Notes under the pieces: generated by a model
What the model was told of the DNA's origin: nothing
The model's database searches: none
Seen by the model: the letters and a program-made list of their open reading frames with translations, nothing else
Assembly (NCBI GenBank): GCA_024760905.1
Contig: CM045734.1
Location: forward strand, 44,494,564 to 44,558,563
Reading direction: 5' to 3'
Length of the DNA: 64,000 bases
Source: Plotosus lineatus
Lineage: Eukaryota; Chordata; Actinopteri; Siluriformes; Plotosidae
Shown: positions 20,758 to 31,729 of the stretch, one piece after another
Layout of the letters: every line of letters begins with the position of its first letter
Position numbering within the stretch: position 1 is the first letter of the stretch
Program-made: the position numbers and the translations under genes

Positions 20758-21341
20758 CAGCATCCTCTGGTACTTCGCAATTCAAACAATCACGGCGATA
20801 ACGTGCACGAAGGCGAAAAAAAAAGATGTGCACATTATCTGCAGCCAATCAGCAGGAGGGAGAAACAAAAGCTCTCAGCCATTGGCTAAATTTGAATTAC
20901 GTGCCAGTAATGTTGTGATGATGCAGATGTATAATTTTCCGGGGCCGCCGGCACGCCCCCCTTGTAGAACGTGGTATGATGCCAGGGAGAGCATGTATGA
21001 CCCTGGGGAACGTTTTTTTTTTTGCCATACTGTACTAGAATTAAGGGTTTTTAAATTATTATTTAATGCTTTTTTATTTTTAATGGTAATAAAGATACAA
21101 TGTTATGCAGAGATGTATTCATAACTATTTTATTGACAAATAATACTATTTATAGTTGCATGCGGGGTGCTGGGGGTCATAAAGGTTTTTTTTTTCTCTT
21201 CTTCCTAGAGGAGGGGTCACAGAAAATAATTGAGAAGCACTGCGCTAACTTAAAAACATTATGAAAATAAGTCTTTGCGAGCAAAATCTGCGAGTATGTG
21301 GGGCTGCGAACGGTGAACCGTGAATGGACAGGGCCTTACTG
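20758..21341 (-). mobile_element. Possible Tigger-type element enclosing a hAT relic
   Basis: The right end, gtgaaccgtgaatggacagggccttactg before TA, is typical of Tigger termini. The left end is not convincingly matched. The interior 20924-21242 ends ttgagaagcactg and shares the ccatactgtactagaattaag block with the hAT at 17807-18200, but lacks its hairpin. Confidence 0.5.
20924..21242 (+). mobile_element. hAT-type relic related to 17807-18200, hairpin absent
   Basis: It shares gatgccagggagagcatg, tatgaccctgggga, ccatactgtactagaatt and the terminus acagaaaataattgagaagcactg with the hairpin-bearing copy. No 8-bp duplication is visible. It shows that the hairpin is a variable module of this family. 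Confidence 0.7.
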
Positions 21342-21446
21342 TATTCGTCTGGCTCAGGGTATGCAGCTTTCGTGCTAAAATCTAAATACAGATAATTAGA
21401 GCACTGGGCAGAAACTTATCCGTATATAGATACTATCATTTTGTTA

Positions 21447-21596
21447 CCAAAGAAGAGATTTATGTATGTGGTGAAGGAAGACATGAAGGTCGTTGGAGTC
21501 AGAAAAGAAGATGCAGAGGACAGGGTGAGATGGAGGCGGATGATTTGCTGTGGCGACCCCTGAAGGGAGCAGCCGAAAGTAAAAGAAGAAGGAAGA
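21447..21596 (+). mobile_element. RTE LINE 3' end with 19-bp target duplication
   Basis: A 150-base 3' piece encodes the last residues (RFMYVVKEDMKVVGVRKEDA... CCGDP) and the tail subtype agcagccgaaagtaaaagaag. The identical sequence agatactatcattttgtta flanks it at 21428-21446 and 21597-21615. This is a severely 5'-truncated but genuine integration. Confidence 0.95.
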
Positions 21597-21654
21597 AGAT
21601 ACTATCATTTTGTTATCTTCCTATTCTAGATATTTAATGAAACTATGGCGCCTA

Positions 21655-21840
21655 CGGTTGCAGTGCATGATAAAATTTACATTTCGATTTATGGCATTTG
21701 GCAAACACCCTTATCCAGAGCCTTTTTGCAGGGCCTTGCTCCAGGGACCAACAGTGTCAGACTGGTCGTACTGGGGCTTGAAATCCTAGCCTTTTGCTCA
21801 GTAACTCAAAGCCTTCACCATTGAGCCACTACAGGCCTGC
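21655..21840 (-). mobile_element. tRNA-derived SINE (SINE-4), minus strand
   Basis: Tttatggcatttggcaaacacccttatcc at the left and cattgagccactacaggcc at the right match a common fish SINE whose 3' end reads as ggataagggcgtttgccaaatg on the other strand. A related copy lies at 61010-61250. Confidence 0.7.
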
Positions 21841-21849
21841 TGATAAATG

Positions 21850-23086
21850 GGCCCAAGCAAAATAAACTAAATATTCTGGACAATTAGCCAAATATTGCTG
21901 GTGTCGGGGAGGTTTTAATACAAGACATCAGTAAAATATCATCCATATATTCATACAACTGTAACATTTTCTGCTATGTCTCCATTTTCCCATTGGCTTT
22001 GTGTTCATCGATAACTAATTTGTGGTGTATATGTTGCAATATGTTTTGGTCCTTGTGAAGATTTATGTGAATTCATTCATTTATTTACCATGAAATAGCA
22101 CCGACTCTCACAGAAAGATCAGTCTTTTTGTGGTCTCTTCATGTCATATTGTGAAACAGCATCCTCTGCGGAGCACTTTGATGTAGACAAGCTGTTCTGT
22201 TGTTGTGTGGCGCAATAGAAAATCATTGAGATGTGTGAAGTCTGTGGCAAGAAAAGGCAGTGTGTGTGTGTATGGGGGGGGGGATTTCTATGTAGTGCCA
22301 TTTTGTCCAAATAGAGCGCTTGAGGGCATATCGCAGCACGCCAACACCTCATCTAACGTGCTCCTAGACAGGGAATTGTCACTAGAGCGTTTTGAAGCCT
22401 GAGCTGGTGTATATGTTTGAGCTTGCAAATACCGAGATTAAAGTGGAACAGATTGATTATTTGTTATGTGGGATTCATTACTTATTTATTCATATTTATA
22501 AAGATAAATATTGAAGACGTATGGCTCAGTGGCTGTTTTCTGATGAAAGTATGTGGACTGTAGGAATGTATCAGGATATTGGAACCATGAGTGGATTTTT
22601 TTGCACACTGATTTTTCTCACTTAAACCAAGTGGAGCAGGAAAATTAAAGTGGAGTTGGTGACGAAGGCTTAGCTATGAATCTTGATAAAAAATTGGAGC
22701 CTCACTGCACTGAGCCGAGGCCACTGTCACATAGGGGAGTTGCTGTTATTATTCTGCCTGATGTCAGTGAAGTGTTGATGAATTCCCCAGACCAGAGTGT
22801 TTTTACTAAAAATGATAAATATAGCAATTGGGTTACTTGGAAAGTAAAATAGATGAAAGATTCATCCACACCATATTTCTTTATCAGAGAGGTATTCCCA
22901 GCCCAACACTTACCTTGATGAAAATTTAAAAACAGTATAAAGTGCTGGGCAAAAGGCTTAGGCACATGCAAAGAAATGCTGTAAAGCAAAGATGCTTTCA
23001 AAAAGAATGAAATTACCTGAACATGAAAAATACTATGAAGGCTAGTGAGCTGCAATAAGTGAAACGAAGCCCATATTTCATGTGGT
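21850..23086. other. Non-coding sequence, no gene seen
   Basis: Unique AT-rich DNA with a short TG/G run at 22261-22290. The open frames here lack recognisable family motifs. Confidence 0.5.
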
Positions 23087-23099
23087 GATCCTTTGCTTA

Positions 23100-23316
23100 T
23101 GTACAGAGGAGGGATAGTGAATATATGGGTAGGAGGATGCTGAGGGTGGAACTACCAGGCAGAAGGCCTAGAGGAAGACCAAAGAGAAGATTTATGGATG
23201 TGGTGAAGGAGGACATGAAGGTAGTTGGCATAAGAGAAGATGCAGAGGATAGGGTGAGACGGAGGCAGATGATTTGCTGTGGTGACCCCTGAAGGGAACA
23301 GCCGAAAGGAAAAGAA
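23100..23316 (+). mobile_element. RTE LINE 3' end with 13-bp target duplication
   Basis: It begins within the MYRGGIVNIW-equivalent segment and ends gggaacagccgaaaggaaaagaa. Gatcctttgctta flanks both sides (23087-23099 and 23317-23329), giving exact boundaries. Confidence 0.95.
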
Positions 23317-23486
23317 GATCCTTTGCTTAAAAAAGAGCCTCACGTACAATTTGTGCTGTTTTATAAGAAAGTTAGCTGCTAATTTTACTGAATATATTGA
23401 GGCTGTAGTCAACAGTTCTGGAGCGTGACAGCTGTAATTTTTGCAGCAAAACCCAGCAGCATATTATTATTAACTATAATAATAAT

Positions 23487-23716
23487 TGTGACGGACCGGT
23501 AGGTGGATAGCTGGAGTAATGCAAATGAGGCAAACTGTCAGTGCAGCAGTTTATTCCAGGAGGGATACAGAGGTCAGCAATGGCTCGTAATGTCTGCTGT
23601 CGAGGGTTCAATGGGGTCCGTCGCGTAAAGGGTTGAGGAGGGGTTAGAGCTCTCCTCTCTTATGTGAGCATGTTACTTCATAGTGTACGACCCTCCCAAT
23701 AGGCATGGGTGTCACA
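23487..23716 (+). mobile_element. Possible solo LTR-like block
   Basis: The 230-base block starts tgtgacggaccgg and ends gggtgtcaca, giving TGTGAC/GTCACA inverted ends. It differs in composition from its neighbours. No target duplication is visible and no coding part is linked, so this is only a suggestion. Confidence 0.3.
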
Positions 23717-23759
23717 ACGACCTGACATCACAACCACTGTGACGATGCCACTACATCAC

Positions 23760-23806
<47 letters not shown>
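23760..23806. repeat. (TAA)n microsatellite
   Basis: About 15 TAA units directly abut the 5' side of a chimeric SINE. Confidence 0.95.
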
Positions 23807-23807
<1 letters not shown>

Positions 23808-24120
23808 CTGGATCACTGGTCCTAAGGTTCGGGGTTCGAGTCCCACTCTCCACAAGGTTGTCACTGTCCCCCCTAGTGCAACTAACTGGGTTATCAAATG
23901 CCGGCCATGTCTCTCACTGTCTATGGTGAGAGGTTCATGTAAAAGAACCATTGCTGACTTTCGACAAGAGTATACAACTGCATAGCCGTCAGCGTGTTTC
24001 TGACCTATGATTGCCTGGCGAGCTGTCCAGGGTGTACTCTGCCCTTGCTCGGAGTCAGCTGGGATGAGTGCCAGCCTCCCCATGACCCTAATTATGAGAA
24101 AACAGTTCAGAAAATAAATG
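23807..24120 (+). mobile_element. Chimeric SINE: SINE-1 head/body joined to SINE-2 tail
   Basis: The left part is SINE-1 (gctggatcactgg, ggttcgagtcc, aaaagaaccattgctgac, gtcagcgtgtttctg). At about 24005 it switches to the SINE-2 3' half (attgcctggcgagctgtcc, agggtgtactctgccc, gggatgagtgccagcc) and ends in atgaatgaatta. The same type of switch occurs in three other copies nearby. Confidence 0.85.
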
Positions 24121-24141
24121 AATGAATTAATAATTAAAAAA

Positions 24142-24152
<11 letters not shown>

Positions 24153-24195
<43 letters not shown>
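24153..24195. repeat. (TAAA)n-(TAA)n microsatellite
   Basis: A simple run follows the tail of the chimeric SINE and was probably seeded by it. Confidence 0.9.
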
Positions 24196-24196
<1 letters not shown>

Positions 24197-24211
24197 AGTA
24201 CATTCATCATT

Positions 24212-24505
24212 CATTTTCGGATTGATTTAATCGTAATTAGGGGAGGCTGACAACCATCTCAGATGACACTGGGTCGAGGGTAGACCACATCTTAAACAGC
24301 TCGCCAGGCAGTTGTGGGGCAGAAACACACTGACGACAATGCAAGTTAACCACAGGCAGTGAGAGACATGCCTGGCCATCCATTGATCACCCAATCAGAT
24401 GCAATAGATAATAGGGCTTCAGCAGTGACAACATGATTGGGGGGGAGGGGGGATGGTCCTTGAACCCATGACTTGGGGATCAGCAATCCAGAACCCTACC
24501 AAACC
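24212..24505 (-). mobile_element. Chimeric SINE, minus strand
   Basis: At the left is the SINE-2 tail complement (cattttcggattgatttaat, cagctcgccaggcag). The junction is at about 24335, followed by the SINE-1 part (gcagaaacacactgacgac, gtgagagacatgcc, the head complement aatccagaaccctacc). The joint resembles the one in 23807-24120. Confidence 0.8.
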
Positions 24506-24599
24506 CTTAGAGAAGGTAATTTATCATTGGCATAACAGCTTAAAATACTGTTCATTTCCTGTTATTGTGATATATTTTAGTATTTCTATACATTACATT

Positions 24600-24890
24600 T
24601 ATCATCGTTTGTTTTCTGAACCACTTAATCTTGGTCAACTCTGGGCAAGGACTCACCAAACCATCGAAGTCAGGAATACGCTGACGATAATGCAGCCTAC
24701 TCTTTCGGAACACCAGCAATGTTTCATTTACATGCCTTTCACCACAAACATTGACAGACATGGCTGGCCTTTGATAACCCATTTAGCTGCACTGAGGGGG
24801 ACAGCAGTGACAACCTGGTGATCGTGGGGCTTGAACCCATGACTTTGATATTGGCAATCCAGCACCCTACCAACAGGCCACCACTGCCCA

Positions 24891-24892
<2 letters not shown>
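24600..24892 (-). mobile_element. Chimeric SINE, minus strand
   Basis: The SINE-2 tail complement (aaccacttaatcttggtcaactctgg) runs to about 24670, then SINE-1 (aatacgctgacgataatgcagcctac, ggcttgaacccatgac, caccctaccaacaggccaccactgccc). The head abuts a TAA array at 24893. Confidence 0.8.

Positions 24893-24933
<41 letters not shown>
24893..24933. repeat. (TAA)n microsatellite
   Basis: About 13 TAA units lie at the head side of the preceding reverse-oriented chimeric SINE. Confidence 0.95.
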
Positions 24934-24935
<2 letters not shown>

Positions 24936-26338
24936 GTAGTAATTTTATCTGGTCTGTAAGACGTCTCATTGTTTACTGGCATACAATGGTAATTCTTCAC
25001 CTATGCGTCAGTTACTTTTTATTTTAACATGAATAGGAAATCATTTCTATTTGACTTCAACATGTGCATTTAAATTACTGAAAAATCACTGCAATGTCTT
25101 TTGCTACTTTTTCAATTATTTTTTTTTTTTTACATAATAGCACCATTTTTCAAAAGTAATATTACAAGTGTGGCAATGTGTGGGATTTTTTTTTGTTCCT
25201 TCAAGACCTGTGTTTTGATGGTAATTATAGTGTGGTGTGAAATTTTTGAATGTGATTAAAATAATAATTTCTAATTTTTTTTAATCATATGCATGTTAAA
25301 TTACTAATGTCAGTTTTAGATTTTTCATGAAATATACACAAAATGCATGATGTGAAACAAAATTGTTCCTGTTATTGTTACATTCATATTTGTTCCCCTG
25401 TTGAATGGCTGTTCCTATGGTTACCAAGTAAAAAATCTCTAAAACCATGATTACAGATTTCTATTCTGTTTGTACAGTGTGATGGAAATGAAATTGTACC
25501 AGATGGAGAGAGATTCTTTTTATAAAAACTCCAAAAAAAAAAAAAGTGAATAATTGTGATATACTGTATGCAGTAATTATATGGTGTATGTAATTAAATT
25601 ATGCGTTCATATCTGATTTGTATTTTAATGTACATTATTTACATTATTTCAATATTATTTGCACAATGCAGTGTGGGTGAAGATCCAAAGTCTGGCATAA
25701 AGACGAAGGCAATATGAGGAAGGAAACACATGCATAAACGGCCTCTTATTAAATAATAAAATTTATTGATAAAGTGCAAATTTCAAAAGTAGAAATGCAT
25801 TTTTATTCTTTTATTTCTTCCAGAGACACAAAAATGACTATAATTAAAGAATTAACCACAAATACTTTTCCGTTACTCTTAAGAATTTGAAAACTAATTG
25901 CAAATCTAAAATGATTCTTCATTGACTAAAAAATCTAAAAATAAAACCTTTCACAGAATTTGTACTAAAACAATGAGACCGTTGCACGAAGCAATGCACT
26001 CGCAGTGGTGGGCCATCAGGACCAGTAAAGCCTGCTCTGCTCACCTAAACACTATTACAAGCACCAACCTATATTTGCAAATTAGATTCTAATATTTGTT
26101 CCAATAAACTGTATTAATTTATTTCCAACAGTCTATCGTCTTTGTTTTATCGCGTGTCTATCGGCTGCACTGCTTCCAGTACATGCATGTGGACGTTAGG
26201 TTTTTTTTTTTCTTTTTCTGCTCAGATTTCAGCTTCAATGTGCTGCCATGTCTTAATCTAATCTGCCCAAGGTCTTCAGAATCAGCAGTGCTGGTTGATG
26301 TCACTTAAAATATATCGATAATGAAACTGTTTCTTTAA
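24934..26338. other. AT-rich non-coding sequence, no gene seen
   Basis: About 1.4 kb of strongly AT-rich DNA with no recognised element and no credible exon. Confidence 0.5.
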
Positions 26339-26525
26339 GGCGGCACGGTGGCGTAGTGGTTAGCACGTCCGCCTCACAGCAAGAAGGCCCGGGTTCGATT
26401 CCAGGCCTGGGCGTTTCTGTGTGGAGTTTGCATGTTCTCCCCGTGCTTGTGTGGGTTTCCTCCGGGTGCTCTGGTTTCCTCCCACAATCCAAAGACATGC
26501 ACTGTAGGTTAATTGGCCGTTCTAA
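26339..26525 (+). mobile_element. SINE-2, 5' half
   Basis: The clearest SINE-2 head in the window: ggcggcacggtggcgtagtgg with a gggttcgattcc B box, then gtggagtttgcatgttctcc and tttcctcccacaatcc. It stops at ttaattggccgttcta and passes into an unrelated tail (gactacagatggaaactagc to about 26625) that resembles another retroposon 3' end. Confidence 0.85.
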
Positions 26526-26628
26526 AATTAGGGACTACAGATGGAAACTAGCTATAAGCTATAATCTGGTACAGTACATCTCTGTCTCTATGAGCTTAAT
26601 GTTCCTGTACATTGTCCCTTAAATAAAT

Positions 26629-26663
26629 CTTCTTCTTCTTCTTCTTTTCCTTTCGGCTGTTCC
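26629..26663 (-). mobile_element. RTE tail-only insertion, minus strand
   Basis: Only the final 20 or so bases of the RTE 3' end (ggaacagccgaaaggaaaag on the minus strand) and its AAG-rich extension are present. The flanks aaataaat and ataaataaa are suggestive of a short target duplication. Confidence 0.7.
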
Positions 26664-27050
26664 ATAAATAAAATAAAATAAACCAATCAGATTTTAGATT
26701 CGCATCACAGGGCCAGTTAGCTGGCCTACAATAATGTCAGCATTTTCCCATGCACTGATTAGTTGGTCAGAGCAAAACTAGCCAAACAGTATTTAGTGAT
26801 GTGCCCACAATACATCGGAGTTAGAATTTATTAACCCACACAATGAGCGCCGGAGGAGGAGAAATGTACTTTCTGTTGGAAATTCTTAAAAATCCATTTT
26901 CAAGGCAGACTTTTCCAGAAAACCTAAACATTGTAAGGAGAGGTCGAGGAAGTCAGGTTTAAACTTGTTATATTTGCTGAAGTCCATTAGGTCATTAAGT
27001 CCCCACTAAAGGCCCAGGTAACAAGTGCAAGGTCCAATACTGTGTACTAC

Positions 27051-27071
27051 TCTCTCTCTCTCTCTCTCATA

Positions 27072-27159
<88 letters not shown>
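27051..27159. repeat. (CT)n-(TA)n-(TG)n compound microsatellite
   Basis: Three dinucleotide tracts in succession lie just before an RTE 3' end. Confidence 0.95.
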
Positions 27160-27173
27160 AAAATATTGAAGTT

Positions 27174-27525
27174 CAGAGATGAAAATGTTGAGGTTCTCTT
27201 TGGAAGTGACGAGGACGAATAGGATCAGGAATGAGTCCATCAGAGGGACAGCAGATGTAAGATGTTTTGGAGACAAAGTCAGAGAGCCTAGATTGAGATG
27301 GTTTGGACATGTACAGAGGAGGGATAGTGAGTATATTGGTAGCAGGATGCTGAGGTTGGAACTACCAGGCAGAAGACCAAAGAGAAGATTTATGGATGTG
27401 GTGAAGGAGGACATGAAGGTAGTTGGTGTAAGAAAAAAGGATGCAGAGGATAGGGTGAGATGGAGGCAGATGATTCGCTGTGGCGACCCCTGAAGGGAAC
27501 AGGTGAAAGGAAAAGAACAAAGAAG
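27174..27525 (+). pseudogene. RTE LINE 3' fragment
   Basis: It reads EMKMLRFSLEVTRTNRIRNE, then DKVREPRLRWFGHVQRR and RPKRRFMDVVKEDMKVVGV, ending CGDP and the tail gaagggaacaggtgaaagg. It is the C-terminal domain downstream of the RT core, with no catalytic residues. Confidence 0.9.
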
Positions 27526-27691
27526 ATATATGAAGAGTTTGCTTTGCAAAAACAAATAAGTCCAGTTTTTGAAATAATCTATTTTTAAGGAAATGTCGAA
27601 GAACGAGAAGTATCTTCACAAAAAAGAAAAAAACTTTTTTTCCCAGTAGCTTTTCAAAAATGTTTTCTTTGTCTTCCATGAACTTTAAATA

Positions 27692-28158
27692 TGTCACAGC
27701 TGCCTCACAGCACCCCCTGAAAGCTTGCACTACACTTACCAGTATCCACCTCACCGATCTCAATTACATCACTCTCAATCAATTCCCATCGATTGACTCT
27801 GTCGCATGATTTGCACACCTGGCTCTCATCCTATTAATTAACACTATGTACAGACTTTGTTTGTGGCTCAGTACAAGTATCGCTCCCATGTCTTGTTACC
27901 AGTGCGTACCAAACCATTGTTATCTTTGATACCACTCAGTGTTTTGATGTTTGCCGGCCTCCTCATTTCTGATTACTGTTATGTCTCGGATAGTTGGTTT
28001 GCCTGATTGATTGAACCCTTCCTGTCTGTTGAACACAACTCTATTGTTTTTTGATTGTTTGTTTATTTGTTTTTGACTGTCTGCCTATGCTTAATTAAAG
28101 CCACCTTTCATTTGCATTTGCATCAACACTCACCTCTGCCTCATGGCACGGTGTGACA
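27692..28158 (+). mobile_element. Probable solo LTR (Ty3/gypsy-like)
   Basis: The 467-base block starts tgtcacagctgcc and ends acggtgtgaca, so it carries TGTCAC/GTGACA inverted ends. Near the 3' end are attaaagccacctttcatttgc and cactcacctctgcctc, reminiscent of LTR R/U5 regions of fish gypsy elements. No internal coding region and no clean 4-5-bp duplication is seen. A reverse-oriented piece of its 5' end lies at 28548-28622. Confidence 0.6.
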
Positions 28159-28401
28159 ATATGCCTTCATCAAACTAAATAAAGTGACACAATAATTGTA
28201 GATAAAATCACTGAGTTTCTATTCCACATGTGCCAGTGTTCAACTGCATTATAAAATTAGTGGTTAGAAAATTAAAAATCTATAGATTATAATTTATTAT
28301 GTAAAAGAATATTACAAATATTTCACTTGTACGTTTGCTATTTATTTACGTGTTAGGAAATTAGCAACAAATACTTATGTGCAATTCTGCATACATATGT
28401 T

Positions 28402-28414
28402 AGTGATGATGATG

Positions 28415-28464
<50 letters not shown>
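28402..28464. repeat. (ATT)n microsatellite
   Basis: About 20 ATT units lie between the two opposed LTR-like pieces. Confidence 0.95.
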
Positions 28465-28465
<1 letters not shown>

Positions 28466-28547
28466 AGGCCTGGGGGATTATTCTAAGGGAGCCGAGTGGA
28501 TCAGTGGTTAGCACTGTCACTGCACACAGAGATTCAAGAGATTCAAC

Positions 28548-28622
28548 ATGATTGAGATTGGTGAGGTGGATACTGGGAATTGTAGTGCAAGTTTAAGGGG
28601 GTGACGTGAGGCAGCTGTGACC
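28548..28622 (-). mobile_element. Inverted fragment of the LTR-like 5' end
   Basis: Gagattggtgaggtggatactgg through tgaggcagctgtgac is the complement of 27695-27775 with a few mismatches. Confidence 0.85.
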
Positions 28623-28629
28623 CATATGT

Positions 28630-29288
28630 AAACTTCATAAAGAATTATACATGACTCATGGCTGGTATTAATTAAGTAAATTATATTTTATAACATATAG
28701 ACATTTATGTATTATGATGTATGTTTACAGGCTTTTGAGGAAAACATTTAATATTATAAAATCATATTCTCATGTTTATAGTGACGTATGAGTCATTCTA
28801 GATGCTCACGTGAGGGAAAAAAAAAACCCCGGTATATACACCCTATTGCATGATGTAAATAGAGGGCGTTTAGAATATTTTGTTCAGAGGATTCACGGAA
28901 AGTTTTATTGATATGTTTATGGGTTATTATTGGTTAGCTTGTTAATGAATACAGCATCATGGGGACTTAAAGAAGCATCCAGTCACTTCTCATATGGCCT
29001 TGGCTTCCAATTTTCTATTATGTCCACGTTTACATGTCCAGCACCTTTCTAATGATTCTTTCCAAGCTGAGCAGACATGCTTTTGGATCAACTTATTCTC
29101 CATATTTATCATTCTGAGCCATTTACTTGGACCTAATGGCAACATCCCTAGAACCCTCACTAACAGGCAATGGTTCCAGGTGGAGGTGCACTGTATTTCA
29201 AAATACCTAATAAGTGAACATACATGTACACTTTGCTTTCTTTGGTCCAAAAAAGACAGTTTGGTATGAGAATAAATTAAATGTAGTA
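28630..29288. other. Non-coding sequence, no gene seen
   Basis: Unique sequence. The overlapping open frames on both strands at 28990-29269 look like chance and match no family I know. Confidence 0.5.
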
Positions 29289-29751
29289 CAGTGATCCCTC
29301 ACTTTTTGCAGTTAATGGGGCCCGAAACCACCTGCAACCGCCGAATTTCCGCAAAGTAGGATCGACCCCCCTGACTGACATATACGTATATGTATCTGCA
29401 TATATAATATCAATATATACATATTCAACGCTTAAATGCTTATAATAACAATTAAACATTCAAAAATAATGCATAGGATGTAAATTAAATATAAATACAC
29501 ACACATACAGACACACGCGCACACACACTTAGATGTGCACTTTACATAAAAATGCAAGTAGTTTTGTTGGGGGGTTTGGGGTTGTTGGTTTTTTTGCATA
29601 ATTGGCCTTGTTTTGCCGCATTTTCCTTAACTTTTTCCCTATTTTCCCTTAATTTCCTGATTTTTCTATTTTTCGACGAATATTTTTGAAAAGCCCGTGA
29701 TGCACTGAAGCCGCAGAAACTGAACTCGCACAAAGTAGCGAGGGATCACTG
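29289..29751 (+). mobile_element. Tigger/pogo-type MITE, copy 7
   Basis: It starts cagtgatccctcac after TA and ends gcgagggatcactg before TA, with intact body landmarks. Confidence 0.9.
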
Positions 29752-30724
29752 TATTTAGTAAACTGTAATGTGTATATATGTTCATCATTTAAAAATAGTT
29801 AGGTAGTGGAATAGTCAGAATGATTGCAGGTCAGTGAATAAATTTCGTATAATGAACAGAATGTATGCTACTTGGCAGACCACAATGGAGTACTCAGTGT
29901 CTGACCCCAACAGTATTAATGCAGAGTCATGTCATATGGGAGATGATTAAGTGGCTGCATTGAGTTGAGTGCATTTTGGAGGACCTTCCACAGCTCAGGA
30001 ACAGAGTGATTCACAGCAATGTCAATTTTAATATAAGAGGGGTTCAATTTATTGGAAAGAAAGTGGATATCCAGATGCTGTTGCGACATAACTAATACTG
30101 CGTCTACACTCATGGAGACCCATCAGTCATTCAGACTAATGTGACTTGAAGATTCACTAATATGATTCAAATTTCGACAGCTACAAATCACTTCAAATAG
30201 CAGGCTTGTGTAATATAGATAAATGGATATTATACTTAGTACCTCTATAAATTTAGGCAATGAGGTAATCTGTTTGGATGAATTGCCATCCTTATTTTAT
30301 TGCTATGACCTACTTTGTAATATCTGTGTGTGAAATATTGCATAGAGATAAAAAGAGATATCAACTTCATTAGTATTGGATTTAGAAAAAAAATGTGTAA
30401 AAATGATCTAAATCTTCCTTAATTGCTACAACACACCAGCATTTCTTTATTAATAAGAAAGCCAGAACGACTATCATTTTCAGATTGGGATTCAGTGAAA
30501 GCAGAATTAAACAGCACAAAGCTTAGTGTTTTACACAAACAGGGGTTCACACAAACTCCTCCGGTGACACTTGAATACAGATGCATCACATGCTTGTTAA
30601 AATACGCACAGAGTTTCATAACAGTTAACACATACTTTAAGTTATTCATACCCCAGCCGTAGACAGGGTTTAATTTACATTCAGTGAGAACAAGTTCGGA
30701 GAATTTTTTCATTTGTTGGGATTC
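29752..30724. other. Non-coding sequence, no gene seen
   Basis: Unique AT-rich sequence. No exon, RNA gene or repeat was identified. Confidence 0.5.
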
Positions 30725-30732
30725 ATGTACAG

Positions 30733-30860
30733 CAGGGCTCCCCAACCTTTTTATCACCGCTTGACAATTTTATTGCGGACCGGAGTGTGTGTGTGTCATA
30801 GATTGTTTATATTGTAAATATAATTTATTTATATAAACGATTATTTAAAAAAAATATATT

Positions 30861-30907
<47 letters not shown>

Positions 30908-30912
30908 CACCG

Positions 30913-30955
<43 letters not shown>

Positions 30956-31378
30956 CAATAATAATAATAATAATAACAATAATAATAATAATAATAATAA
31001 TAAAAATAATAATAGTAATAAGCACACCATAAATGTGAATTTTTTTAACAGCTGAAATAAAGTTGGTTGGGAAGTTGAACTTTTATAAAAAAAAATAAAT
31101 AAAAAATCCACAGGTGATGGTGCACCAGCTGGGAGAATGAAGGCTCAGGCTCAGTCTCACCCAAAATCCCCTCAATTGTTTGAAACATGTCCAACTCGCC
31201 TCTGTTCATGTGCTGTCCCCTTGTGGGTTACATTTTAGCGCTCAAATATCCGACATGTCACTGAGAGAATTTGGTCATTTTTCAAAATAAAAGATTTTTC
31301 AAAAATAAAGATCGTTCAGACTCAGATAATAAATAAAACAGAAATAATAAATTATTTGGGGGTGGTTGGGGACCCCTG
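30733..31378 (+). mobile_element. hAT-type non-autonomous element with perfect 8-bp duplication
   Basis: The ends cagggctccccaacc and ggttggggacccctg are near-perfect inverted repeats of the hAT type. The flanks are both atgtacag (30725-30732 and 31379-31386). A TAA array has grown inside. There is no transposase frame. Confidence 0.93.
30858..31015. repeat. (TAA/CAA)n imperfect microsatellite
   Basis: About 150 bases of TAA with occasional CAA lie inside the hAT element. The long isoleucine or leucine frames on the minus strand are its translation, not proteins. Confidence 0.95.
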
Positions 31379-31429
31379 ATGTACAGGACAAGCCAGGGAA
31401 CAGAGACAGATTCACTCTCACGCACTCAT

Positions 31430-31720
31430 TTGCTGAGCTGCTCAATCCTATTAGGGTTACTGAAACCTGGGGTCTATTTCAGTTGACACTGGGCAAAAAG
31501 TGCGGTACACCCTGAACAGCCTGCCATACAATCATGTGGCAAAACATTCACACACACACACACACTTAGGGGCAACCTGGATAGTCTTAGCCTAATCTGC
31601 AGTCCATCACAGGGAACCATAAATGCAATTCTTCCTTCAGACACTTTACTAAGGAACAAATTATGTTCTCCACTTTATGTACATTTAAATGGTGGGAGGA
31701 AACTGGAGAGCCTTGAGGAA
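31430..31720 (-). mobile_element. SINE-2, minus strand, decayed
   Basis: Aatcctattagggttactg, cagttgacactgggcaaaaag and tggtgggaggaaactggag are complements of SINE-2 tail and mid blocks, with an interruption near 31620-31680. Confidence 0.65.
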
Positions 31721-31729
31721 ACCTATAGC

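Noticed and set aside
22205..22402. Small protein at 22205-22402
   Set aside because: The frame runs through a TG/G-rich simple stretch and has no recognisable motif.
28402..28464. CRISPR-like or satellite array
   Set aside because: It is a plain ATT microsatellite. No direct repeats with unique spacers occur anywhere in the window.
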